This document shows, one piece after another, positions 9,394-18,136 of a DNA stretch of 64,000 nucleotides (position 1 is the stretch's first letter; the number at the start of each line of letters is the position of its first letter). Origin of the DNA: DATFVA01 sp963721075 (lineage in GTDB: Bacteria > Bacteroidota > Ignavibacteria > Ignavibacteriales > Ignavibacteriaceae); NCBI GenBank assembly GCA_963721075.1, contig CAVRHV010000005.1, positions 451,485 through 515,484 of the forward strand, read 5' to 3'. A model generated the notes under the pieces. The model ran no database searches. It was not told the origin of the DNA and worked only from the letters and a program-made list of their open reading frames with translations. The position numbers and the translations under genes are program-made.

Positions 9394-9809
9394 CGGGTCA
9401 TTCAGTCTTATTAGTAATCTTCATTAACCGCAAAAGGATACTGATCGGAAATTTTTCACCATTCTAAAAGAATCTCATAAAGAAGCATTATCAGCAAAAA
9501 TAATTTTGTTTTTTATAAATAAAAATTATTATTTTAAGCTTAAATTAAATCTGTATAAAATTAGCAACGACGGGAAGGTCAATATATCAGAATTTTTATA
9601 CAATACACCTTGCCATTATTTATTTTCACAATTGCTCCCATCTAAGTATTATTTTATAAATGACAACTTTTATTTTTCAATTTTACTAAAAATTAAATGT
9701 ACGGTAATAACTTTTAATTTTATGAGCAGATAACCTGATTTATACCTATATAGCTATTTTGATCGCGATTTAATCATCAATCTAATTAATTAACAAAAAT
9801 GGAGATATA
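9394..9809. other. AT-rich intergenic region between divergent genes
   Basis: This 416-base stretch separates the minus-strand glycosyltransferase from the plus-strand secreted protein. It is strongly AT-rich and must hold promoters for both, but no clear -33/-7 pair, hairpin or repeat could be placed. A 75-codon ORF inside it has low-complexity composition (Asn, Lys, Phe, Tyr) and no motif. Confidence 0.6.
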
Positions 9810-12677
9810 ATGAGAAAATTTGTTCCTATTCTCTTAGTGCTTGTTGCTCTTTCCTGGTGTACCACTTCGGCACAGGTAAGCAGCAGTCCTCAAGTATTTA
9901 ATGCAATAAATCACGACACGTCCCCTCCATTAAGGGAAATGGCAGAAAGCCCACTATTTCCGACGCCATGGACGAACGGAGTGATTCCGCTTAAGAAGAT
10001 TGAACCTAAATATCCGGATCATCGTCAGGCAGATCCTTCTCTGCAATCGGTAATGGGTTCAACCGGCATTTCTGCCATTGTTCAAAGCTGGGATGGTGTA
10101 TCTGCTCTGAATTATGCTCCGCCAGACAATAGTGGTGATGTTAGTCCCAATTACTACATGGAAATGGTTAATGTCCGTTTCCAGATTTGGGATAAGACAG
10201 GCACATCTCTTCTGGGTCCTCTTAATCTTGGAACACTATGGGCTAATTTTCCTGGTTAATGGTCCGGTAGTCTCAACAATGGTGATCCTGTCATATTATA
10301 TGATGAAGTAGCAGGCAGATGGGTTGCTACCCAGTTTTCTTTACCGGCCGGTACCACAGGACCTAACTATATATTAGTTGCAGTTTCTCAGACGGAGGAT
10401 CCAACTGGTACCTGGAACAGGTATGGTTTTGAATTCCCTAATTTTCCTGACTATCCTAAGTATGGAGTATGGCCTGATGGATATTATGTTTCTGCAAATA
10501 GGTTTGCTGCTGGCTTTGCAGGTACAACAAACGCTGTATTTCAGAGAGATAGTATGTTGGTTGGTGCACCGGCCCAAATGGTAATGTTCCAGAGCTCAAG
10601 TTCGGTTTCTGGATCATTACTTCCGTCAGATTGGGATGGTACCGTTACACCTCCGGCAGGAGCTCCGAATTATTTTGGACAAATTCATGATAATGCCCAA
10701 TTCGGAGGGACTGATGGTTATGATATATTTGAGTTCCATGTTGATTGGACAACACCCGGAAATTCTACCTTTACGGGTCCAACATTCATATCTACGAATC
10801 CATTCAGCCATGTTAACGGAATTCCGCAGCTCAGCGGGACAACACTTGACGATCTGAGTGATCGTGTAATGAATCGTTTGAATTACCGGAATTTTGGACC
10901 CTATGCATCAATGGTCTCCTGTCATACAATTGATGTCGGAGGCGGTCGTGCAGGAGTAAGATGGTATGAATTCAGAAATAGCGGAAGCGGCTGGACATTA
11001 TACCAGCAGGGCACCTTTGCTCCGGACGATGGATTATACAGATGGATGCCTAGTATCGCTATAAACGCAGATGGAGCTATTGCAATTGGATATTCGGTAT
11101 CCAGCAGTACAATATATCCTGAAATCCGTTATACAGGAAGGCTGTCAGGTGATGCTCCTGGATTAATGACTATTCCTGAAGAGACTATTTATGCCAGTGG
11201 AGGAGCACAAAACGGGGGTCTTACCAGATGGGGTGATTATACTCAGATGACTGTTGACCCTGACGGACAGACTTTCTGGTATGTTAACCAATATCAACCG
11301 TCAACCGGCAGTTTTAACTGGAAAACAAGAATTGCTTCATTTAGTTTTGGTCCTCCTTGCCCGATTGATCTGCCGACTAATCCGTCACCTGCAGATGCTG
11401 CAACCGACCTACCGATCTCAGGTAATACACTATCATGGACCAATGGTGCGGGAGCTAACCAGGTTGAAGTTTGGTTTGGAGAAACCGGCAGTCTTACTCA
11501 GGTTTATGACGGTTCACCAATTACGTCACTTTCGCTGGCCCCATATGAACCATTGACTTACAATACTACTTACCTATGGAAAGTTGTAGGTAAGAATGAT
11601 ACTTGTAGCGTAAGTGGTGATACCTGGTCATTTACAACAATGCAGGATCCGAATCTTGTAACGGTATTTGATGAACCATTCGATAATCTTAACTGCTGGA
11701 CAGCAATAGGACCAATGGGTACAACCAACTGGTTAATATCACAGAGTAATAATGCACTCGGTTCACCGACATCAGAATTGCATTTGAACTGGACTCCAGA
11801 GTTTAATGGTCTGTCACAATTACTCTCCTGTCCTATTAATTCTTCCTCAGCTTATTTGAATAATGTATCATTAAAACATTTTTGTGATTTTTTTGATGAT
11901 CCAGCGCCATATATGGGACTGGCAGTTACCTATGACGGCGGAGCTACAAGCACGAGCATATGGGAATTCCAACCAGTTGGCGGAAATATTGGTCCTGAAG
12001 ATATTACTGTTGATTTCCAACCGACTTCAGATACTTACCAGCTAATCTTATATTGTAATGGAAATTCCTTCAATATTGACCACTGGTATGTTGACGATAT
12101 TATGATTACCTATGCTACACCTGTAGAACTCACATCTTTTAATGCTGTTGCAAATTCCGGTAAAGTTCTCCTTAGCTGGGCTACAGCAACAGAAACAAAT
12201 AACCGGGGATTTGAAATAGAACGTCAATCGGCTAATACTGAATTTCAGAAAGTAGGTTTTGTATCGGGATCAGGTACAACAACAGAACCCAGAACATATT
12301 CTTACGCCGACAATAATCTGAATACCGGAAGTTATACTTACCGGTTAAAACAAGTTGATTTAAACGGTACTTTTGAATATTCGAATGAAGTTGAGGTTGA
12401 AGTTGAAGCTCCGGCAATTTTTGCGCTGGATCAGAATTATCCAAATCCATTTAACCCGACAACTTCAATAAAATATTCAATACCTCAGGATCGGCATGTG
12501 AGACTTAATGTCTACAACCTTCTCGGTCAGAATGTGGCAACCCTCGTTAATAGTATACAAAAAGCAGGTCAGCATGAAGTAAACTTTGATGCTTCAAATC
12601 TTGCAAGCGGAGTTTATTTCTATAAACTGGAAGCTGGAACGAATACCAGTATAAAGAAAATGTTGCTAATGAAATGA
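9810..12677 (+). pseudogene. Type IX secreted multidomain protein, interrupted by in-frame TAA
   Basis: A signal peptide (MRKFVPILLVLVALSWCTTSAQ) opens the gene behind a GGAGA ribosome site. The frame is stopped by TAA at 10257-10259 (codon 150) and continues in the same frame with convincing protein sequence to 12677, 955 codons in all. Downstream parts are a large beta-rich region with GDPVILYDEVAGRWVATQF, a fibronectin III-like domain at about residues 518-610 (NPSPADAATDL...TYLWKVVGKND), a jelly-roll-like part, and the sorting domain from about residue 871 (LDQNYPNPFNPTTSIKYS). It would be exported by Sec and attached or released by the type IX system. The stop may be a real mutation, a sequencing error or read-through; no frame change is involved. 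Confidence 0.8.
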
Positions 12678-12703
12678 TCTGCATCTGATCTAAATTGTTC
12701 TTT

Positions 12704-12735
12704 AAAAAGACTGTCTTCACAGACAGTCTTTTTTT
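12704..12735 (+). terminator. Rho-independent terminator
   Basis: A perfect 13-bp stem (AAAAAGACTGTCT with AGACAGTCTTTTT) around a TCAC loop, ending in a T run, lies 27 bases after the stop of the type IX protein gene. Confidence 0.93.
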
Positions 12736-12767
12736 ATATTATTTCTTTTCTTGCATACTAAATAAAG

Positions 12768-14057
12768 ATGAAAAAAATCGTTTTATCATTTTGTTTTTTG
12801 TTTTCATTTCTATCAAACCTTTATTCTCAGAACTTTTGGGAGAAGATAGACAGTCCTACAACAAAAAGGTTAAATACTGTACATTTTCTTGACAGTCTGA
12901 ATGGCTGGGCCGGAGGAGATTCCGGATTGATCATTCATACTTCCGATGGAGGGACACTTTGGAATACACAATTCTCAAATGATTCAATAAGAGTTGTCGA
13001 CATTTTTTTCCTTGACCATCAGATCGGCTGGGCTATGGCTCAAAGTTTCCTTGAACCTTATGGCAGCTTTCTTTTGAAAACTATGAATGGGGGAAACTCA
13101 TGGAGTAAGAAATTTATGAGAATAGGAGAAGCATATATATACTCATTATTCTTTCAGGATTCGCTCAATGGATTGGCAGCTGGTGTTCAGGGCGTTTTTA
13201 TCCGCACAACAGACGGCGGCTCATCCTGGCTGCCCGTAGGTCTTGATTCATCAAATTTTGTGAGATTTACACCTTACAAAATAAGATTTCAAAATGATCA
13301 AATTGCATATGCATGTGGAGGAGCATTTGATGTCGTGGGAGTTATCTGGAAATCTACAGACGCTGGAATGAACTGGACATCACTTGTGGATATTTCATTT
13401 TTTCCAACCGAACCACTTTTTGATCTTAATATATTTGATTCACTTCGCGTAATTACTATCGGTGGTGATCCTGAACACGGGACTATTCAGGGGACCACAA
13501 CCGATGGAGGTTCTACCTGGCAGTATCGAAGTATCACTTATTTAGGATTCCCCTATAGTATTGGATTCAGAACTGGCAGTGAGGGGTGGGCTCCGCTGGC
13601 TGGAATGCGGAAATTCATCTATACATCAGATTCAGGCGAAAACTGGTCTGAGATTCCGACACCGGATTCCACCCTTATTTCATACATAACTTTTCCTGAT
13701 TCTATGCATGGTTTCGGTGTTGGAGATAATGGAGATATTGTACGATACATTTATCAGAAACCTAATGGTATAACTATTGCCTCTGATGTCATTACTTCTT
13801 TTTATCTCGCTCAGAACTATCCTAATCCTTTTAATCCTGCAACCAGTATCTCCTACAGCCTGAGTTCTTCCGGAATAGTTTCGATAAAAGTGTACAATAT
13901 TCTTGGCAGGGAAGTGGCTTCTCTGGTAAATGAGTACAAACCAGAGGGAAGCTACACAGTTGAATTTGACGGGAGTTATTTACCCAGCGGTGTGTATTTG
14001 TACAGAATGAAGGCGGGAGAGTACAGTTCAGTAAGGAAAATGCTGCTTATAAAATAG
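12768..14057 (+). CDS. Type IX secreted YCF48/BNR-like beta-propeller protein
   Basis: A signal peptide (MKKIVLSFCFLFSFLSNLYSQ) is followed by repeats of the form DxxxGWAGGDSGLIIHTSDGGTLW, with further copies FLLKTMNGGNSW, FIRTTDGGSSW, IWKSTDAGMNW and TTDGGSTW. These are the blades of a YCF48/BNR-like propeller. The last 85 residues or so (from YLAQNYPNPFNPATSISYS) form the type IX sorting domain, ending in VRKMLLIK. The 429-residue protein is thus exported, and then sorted by type IX machinery that must be encoded elsewhere. Its ligand is unknown. It has its own transcription unit after a strong terminator. Confidence 0.9.
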   Translation: MKKIVLSFCFLFSFLSNLYSQNFWEKIDSPTTKRLNTVHFLDSLNGWAGGDSGLIIHTSDGGTLWNTQFSNDSIRVVDIFFLDHQIGWAMAQSFLEPYGSFLLKTMNGGNSWSKKFMRIGEAYIYSLFFQDSLNGLAAGVQGVFIRTTDGGSSWLPVGLDSSNFVRFTPYKIRFQNDQIAYACGGAFDVVGVIWKSTDAGMNWTSLVDISFFPTEPLFDLNIFDSLRVITIGGDPEHGTIQGTTTDGGSTWQYRSITYLGFPYSIGFRTGSEGWAPLAGMRKFIYTSDSGENWSEIPTPDSTLISYITFPDSMHGFGVGDNGDIVRYIYQKPNGITIASDVITSFYLAQNYPNPFNPATSISYSLSSSGIVSIKVYNILGREVASLVNEYKPEGSYTVEFDGSYLPSGVYLYRMKAGEYSSVRKMLLIK

Positions 14058-14089
14058 CAGAGGGCATAGGGCCTGGTGCACAGCTGTTT

Positions 14090-16105
14090 TCACTCCCAGT
14101 CATCTTCAAGGAGCCATCCTTCTGCAAGTTCCTGTTTGATACCGGTTATGAACCTTGAAGGTTTAGACAGCGTCATTCCGGCTTCGCGGTCGAACATATT
14201 CATAGGATAGGTGATAAACAAATTCTGTTTGGCCCTCGTCGAGGCTACGTACATCAGCCTTCTCTCTTCTTCCAGTGCATCAATACTTTCAGCCGATCTG
14301 TAGGAGGGGAAAAATCCCTCAACCGCGTGAATGATAAAAACCGAGTGCCACTCAAGTCCTTTTGCAGAATGAATCGTTGAAAGCGTCAGATACTCTTCTT
14401 CTTTATCTGCGGGGCCAATATCTATCACGCTGTCTATAATCGGCTCAATTGCCATATCAGCTAATAGTGTGTCAAGTGTTTTATAGTTCTCAGCTATGTT
14501 CTGGAAAATCTCGAGGTCCTTGTTACGCTTATTAAAGTCATCATACTTCTGCTTGAAGATAGGATGATAATAATCGAGCACCATCTGAAGTTTTTCTGAC
14601 GGAAGCGATTTTTCTGTATGAAGCTTATACAGGAGCTGAAAAAGATTTACCATCCGGTCATTGTATTTGAAAGATGGCTGCTGATCGGGACTGGATTTAA
14701 TAGATAGTCTTGCCAGTGCAAGTTCATCAAGAATTTTCTGTGCTGTTTTGGGTCCTACTCCCTCGTGTAAAAGAAGCACCCTGTACCAGCTTACTATATC
14801 TTTCGGATTTGCAGCGATTCTCAGAAAGGCAAGCACATCCTTAATATGTGCTGTCTCAATAAACTTCATCCCTCCGAACTTCTGAAACGGAATGTTGGCT
14901 TTGCCCAATTCTATTTCAAGATCAAAAGAGAAAAAAGACGATCTGAAGAGAACCGCAATATCATTCAGAGGAACACCTTCCTCTCTTAATTCCAATACCT
15001 TTTCAACTATAAATTTCGACTGAAGGTTCTCGGTGGAAGCAGCAATAATATTGGGCAGCGCCCCGCCGGGTTTCCTGGTATATAAATGCTTTTCGTATTT
15101 CTCGGCAGCTCTTTCAATTATATGGTTGGTAAAGTCGAGTACCGGCTGAATACTCCTGAAATTCTCCTCAAGCTTGATGATCTTTACATCTTTGAAGAGC
15201 TTCGGGAATTCCATAATATTTTTGAAATTCGCTCCCCGGAAAGAATAAATTGACTGGGAATCATCACCCACAACCATAACGTTATTATTATGCTGTGTCA
15301 GTCCTTTTACAATATCTGCCTGCAGCTTGTTAGTATCCTGATATTCATCTACCATAACAAAATTTATAGTAGATAAAAGCGATTTTGCTCCGGGAGAAAG
15401 TTCCTGAAGAAATTTGTTGAGGTATACCAGCAGATCGTCGTAATCAAAAAGGTTATTTTTTCTTTTATACTCTTCAAAGACTTTTTTGATAGCAAGTATC
15501 TTATCAAGCTGTTCAATGAAGTGAGGATAGTCCTCTTCAATTATATCTTCTACCCTTCGACCTGTATTCACGCTCAGGCTGTATACCTTATTAAGAGTCT
15601 GCTTATTGGGGAATCTCTTCTCTTTGCCTACCAGTCCCGACTGATTTCTTATCAGGTTGATGACATCTTCACTATCACCCTGGTCCAGTATAGTAAATGA
15701 TGGATTTATACCAAGCGCCTTAGCATATTTACGAAGTGTAAGGTTAGCGAACGAATGAAATGTTCCGCCTCTTATCTTTGCGCACCGGTTATCAAGCAGG
15801 ATGGATGCACGGTTCATCATTTCATTAGCAGCTTTACGGGTAAAAGTAAGCAGCACAATTGACTGGGGATCATAGCCAAGTTCTACAAGTCTTGCAACAC
15901 GAAAAACTAATGTCCTTGTTTTTCCGGTCCCTGCTCCGGCGATAATCAGGTAAGCTCCTTCAACAGCTGATGCAGCCTCGTATTGAGCGGGGTTCAGTTC
16001 ATTCTGGTAATTAATTGTGAAACGGGACTCATCCATTTCACGTTTAATAAAACCGGATTGTCCCGTTTCGTGTATTCGTTTTAATTTATATTTCTTCTGA
16101 ATCAT
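14090..16105 (-). CDS. UvrD/Rep (PcrA-like) superfamily 1 helicase
   Basis: A 3'-5' ATP-dependent DNA helicase of 671 residues. Motifs seen in order: Q motif NPAQYEAA, Walker A GAGTGKT (residues 57-63), motif Ia TFTRKAANEM, motif II VDEYQDTNKLQ, motif III GDDSQSIYSFRGA, motif IV ENFRSIQPVL, motif V LSTIHSAKGLEWHSVFI and motif VI EEERRLMYVASTRAKQNL. It lacks a C-terminal nuclease domain. The ATG overlaps the upstream stop as ATGA, though an internal Met at about residue 24 could also serve. It ends an operon with floA and the repeat protein. The choice between UvrD, Rep and PcrA roles cannot be made from sequence. Confidence 0.93.
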   Translation of the reverse strand: MIQKKYKLKRIHETGQSGFIKREMDESRFTINYQNELNPAQYEAASAVEGAYLIIAGAGTGKTRTLVFRVARLVELGYDPQSIVLLTFTRKAANEMMNRASILLDNRCAKIRGGTFHSFANLTLRKYAKALGINPSFTILDQGDSEDVINLIRNQSGLVGKEKRFPNKQTLNKVYSLSVNTGRRVEDIIEEDYPHFIEQLDKILAIKKVFEEYKRKNNLFDYDDLLVYLNKFLQELSPGAKSLLSTINFVMVDEYQDTNKLQADIVKGLTQHNNNVMVVGDDSQSIYSFRGANFKNIMEFPKLFKDVKIIKLEENFRSIQPVLDFTNHIIERAAEKYEKHLYTRKPGGALPNIIAASTENLQSKFIVEKVLELREEGVPLNDIAVLFRSSFFSFDLEIELGKANIPFQKFGGMKFIETAHIKDVLAFLRIAANPKDIVSWYRVLLLHEGVGPKTAQKILDELALARLSIKSSPDQQPSFKYNDRMVNLFQLLYKLHTEKSLPSEKLQMVLDYYHPIFKQKYDDFNKRNKDLEIFQNIAENYKTLDTLLADMAIEPIIDSVIDIGPADKEEEYLTLSTIHSAKGLEWHSVFIIHAVEGFFPSYRSAESIDALEEERRLMYVASTRAKQNLFITYPMNMFDREAGMTLSKPSRFITGIKQELAEGWLLEDDWE

Positions 16106-16752
16106 CTACGCAGGTATTTCGGCTTTCCTAATATCTCTGAAAATACTATATATTCTTTTAATGACTGTGGAGAATATAATTTTTTTCTTAAATCATCAAA
16201 AGGATAAGGTACTTCCTTATTGCGGTCAGCAAGCATGCGTTCAAATCTTTCTGCTTCTTTTTCAATAGCCGCATCAACTTTTACTGATCTCTTATAATCG
16301 GTAATGCTGTGCCAGCTCTTATCCAGCTTATGTTCTGTCGCTGACTGCTCGTGCCATTCCTCCGACTCACTGTGCCATTCCGCATTCTCCGAATGCCATT
16401 CAGAATCCTCCGAATGCCACTCGGAATCTTCAGTATGCCATTCTTTATCTTCCGTATGTTCTGAGGGGGGTACTTTTCTCATCTCAGCTATTTCGGCATC
16501 CGATTCCATTTTCCGCTGACTGGTATAATCACTTTCTCCCTTGAACAAACCTTCGATTTCTTTAAGGATATCGTATTCGCCCTGCGTTCCTTTTTTTTGA
16601 TAACCCGGTGAAGAATATGTATTCCTCGTGCTGTTATCAGGACTGTTAGAAGGGCGGGGCGGAGTTTTCCCTTTATCCTTTTTCTTAAACAGAGAGTTAA
16701 GAAATGCGAATATTATGAACAGGTAAATAAGTATCTGAATATACTCACTCAT
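16102..16752 (-). CDS. Unknown membrane-anchored protein with seven-residue Trp-His repeats
   Basis: I do not recognise this 216-residue protein. It has one N-terminal membrane helix (residues 4-22), a Lys-rich stop-transfer stretch, a Pro/Ser/Asn-rich linker, and at residues 98-149 a tandem seven-residue repeat of the form E-W-H-S-E-D-S (EWHTEDS, EWHSEDS, EWHSENA, EWHSESE, EWHEQSA and two decayed copies). The C-terminal third is charged and probably helical. The stop overlaps the helicase start (ATGA) and the start overlaps the floA stop by one base. In many genomes floA is beside an NfeD-type partner; here this protein takes that place. The regular His and acidic residues could bind metal, which is inference. 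Confidence 0.8.
   Translation of the reverse strand: MSEYIQILIYLFIIFAFLNSLFKKKDKGKTPPRPSNSPDNSTRNTYSSPGYQKKGTQGEYDILKEIEGLFKGESDYTSQRKMESDAEIAEMRKVPPSEHTEDKEWHTEDSEWHSEDSEWHSENAEWHSESEEWHEQSATEHKLDKSWHSITDYKRSVKVDAAIEKEAERFERMLADRNKEVPYPFDDLRKKLYSPQSLKEYIVFSEILGKPKYLRR
16306..16461 (-). repeat. 21-bp coding tandem repeat (WH repeat)
   Basis: About seven 21-bp units encode the E-W-H-S-E-x-x repeat of the protein at 16102-16752. The middle four units are nearly identical; the outer ones have diverged at both DNA and protein level. Confidence 0.85.
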
Positions 16753-17741
16753 CAGCTGTCTTTATCCTTTTTTCTCTCAGGTTTGGAAATAGCGTTTCTC
16801 ATGTCTGTATCTGATTGAATATTCTTCATCCCGTAATAATCCATAATTCCGAGATTTCCTGATCTGAATGCCTCAGCCATTGCTTTTGGCACTTCAGCCT
16901 CGGCTTCAACCACTCTTGCACGCTGTTTTGCAACTTCTGCGATGTTTTCCTGCTCTGTTGCCACAGCTGCAGCACGTCTTTCTTCCGCTTTCGCCCGGGC
17001 AATCTTAAGATCAGCTTCAGCCTGGTCAGTCTGCAGTTTTGCGCCGATATTCTCACCAACATCAACATCAGCAATATCGATCGAAAGTATCTCAAAAGCA
17101 GTACCTGAATCAAGTCCTTTCGCAAGAACACTTTTGGATATTCTGTCAGGATTTTCCAGAACATGCTTATGAGAATCGCTGGAACCTATTGTAGAAACAA
17201 TACCTTCGCCGACCCTGGCCAGGATTGTAGCCTCTCCCGCACCGCCCACGAGTCTCTCAATATTGGCACGAACAGTAATTCTTGCGATTGCTTTCAGCTG
17301 GATGCCGTCTTTTGCCACTGCAGCGACCACCGGTGTCTCAATTACTTTAGGGATGACTGACATTTTGACAGCTTCTAAGACATCACGGCCTGCCAAATCT
17401 ATCGCAGTTGCACGCTCAAATGTCAGACCCAGGTTCGCTTTGTCTGCCGAAACCAGTGCATTGATGACTTTTACAACATTTCCGCCTGCCAGATAATGAG
17501 CTTCCAGTTTATTCTGTTCCACTTTAATACCGGCTTTAGTTGCAGTAATCATACTTCTGACGATTACCACCGGCGGAACTTTTCTCAGCCGCATTCCGAT
17601 CAGATCTTTAAAGATTTTTAATTTTACCCCGGAAAAATAGGCCGTAATAAACAGTCCTATTGGAACAAAATACAGGAAAACGATTAAAAAGAGTATTATT
17701 GCGATTATTATAACGATTGATAGTCCGGTTAAGGCTTCCAT
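16752..17741 (-). CDS. floA: Flotillin-like protein FloA
   Basis: FloA is a membrane scaffold of the SPFH class found in functional membrane microdomains. The 329 residues show an N-terminal hydrophobic hairpin (about residues 5-35), then GVKLKIFKDLIGMRLRKVPP, ARITVRANIERLVGGAGEATILARVGEGIVSTIG and the Ala/Glu-rich coiled-coil QAEADLKIARAKAEERRAAAVATEQ, ending in the FRSGNLGIMDYYGMKNIQSDTDMR segment specific to FloA. Length is normal. It is the first gene of a unit with the repeat protein (one-base overlap) and a helicase. Confidence 0.96.
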   Translation of the reverse strand: MEALTGLSIVIIIAIILFLIVFLYFVPIGLFITAYFSGVKLKIFKDLIGMRLRKVPPVVIVRSMITATKAGIKVEQNKLEAHYLAGGNVVKVINALVSADKANLGLTFERATAIDLAGRDVLEAVKMSVIPKVIETPVVAAVAKDGIQLKAIARITVRANIERLVGGAGEATILARVGEGIVSTIGSSDSHKHVLENPDRISKSVLAKGLDSGTAFEILSIDIADVDVGENIGAKLQTDQAEADLKIARAKAEERRAAAVATEQENIAEVAKQRARVVEAEAEVPKAMAEAFRSGNLGIMDYYGMKNIQSDTDMRNAISKPERKKDKDS

Positions 17742-18136
17742 TGCGAGCTCCCAAGAATATTTAATTGGATTTTAATTTTAATATATATTTCCTTTATTAG
17801 CAATAAATGGAGAGTATTTTAGACAGATATCTTCTTTTTTTCAGAACATCTGATTTAAACAGAAGATGGGATTTCGGCTTAAAAATTGATTTCAGAGACT
17901 CATGCAACCTACCTCACTTTCAATGGTATAATAATTGTTTATCTATCAGAGAGAATGAACTTGATGCAGAAATTTATGGTTTTAATTAAGGAAGTGAATT
18001 TTAGTAATTATAAATAATAATAAATGAGGGGTTTTTTTGAATTTTTGCCAGCTTGATTGCAGAATTATCTATTTATATATTAACAAGAGAGTTTAGCAGA
18101 AGCGTAAAAAACCTCATTTGAAAGTAAGGAATCATT
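17742..18136. other. Intergenic region between divergent floA and clpC
   Basis: This 395-base AT-rich stretch should carry promoters for floA (minus) and clpC (plus). A 60-codon ORF in it has no recognisable feature or ribosome site. An AAGGA ribosome site precedes the clpC ATG. No confident regulatory hairpin or CtsR-like operator was seen. Confidence 0.55.

Noticed and set aside
9506..9733. 75-codon ORF in the AT-rich gap before the first type IX gene
   Set aside because: Low-complexity Asn/Lys/Phe/Tyr composition that random AT-rich DNA gives, no ribosome site, no motif.
16304..16519. Plus-strand ORF opposite the WH repeat, rich in Cys, His and Ser
   Set aside because: It is the antisense shadow of the 21-bp repeats; its Cys-His-Ser pattern arises from the repeat itself.
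17807..17989. 60-codon ORF between floA and clpC
   Set aside because: No ribosome site, no domain, and it lies where promoters of both neighbours are expected.
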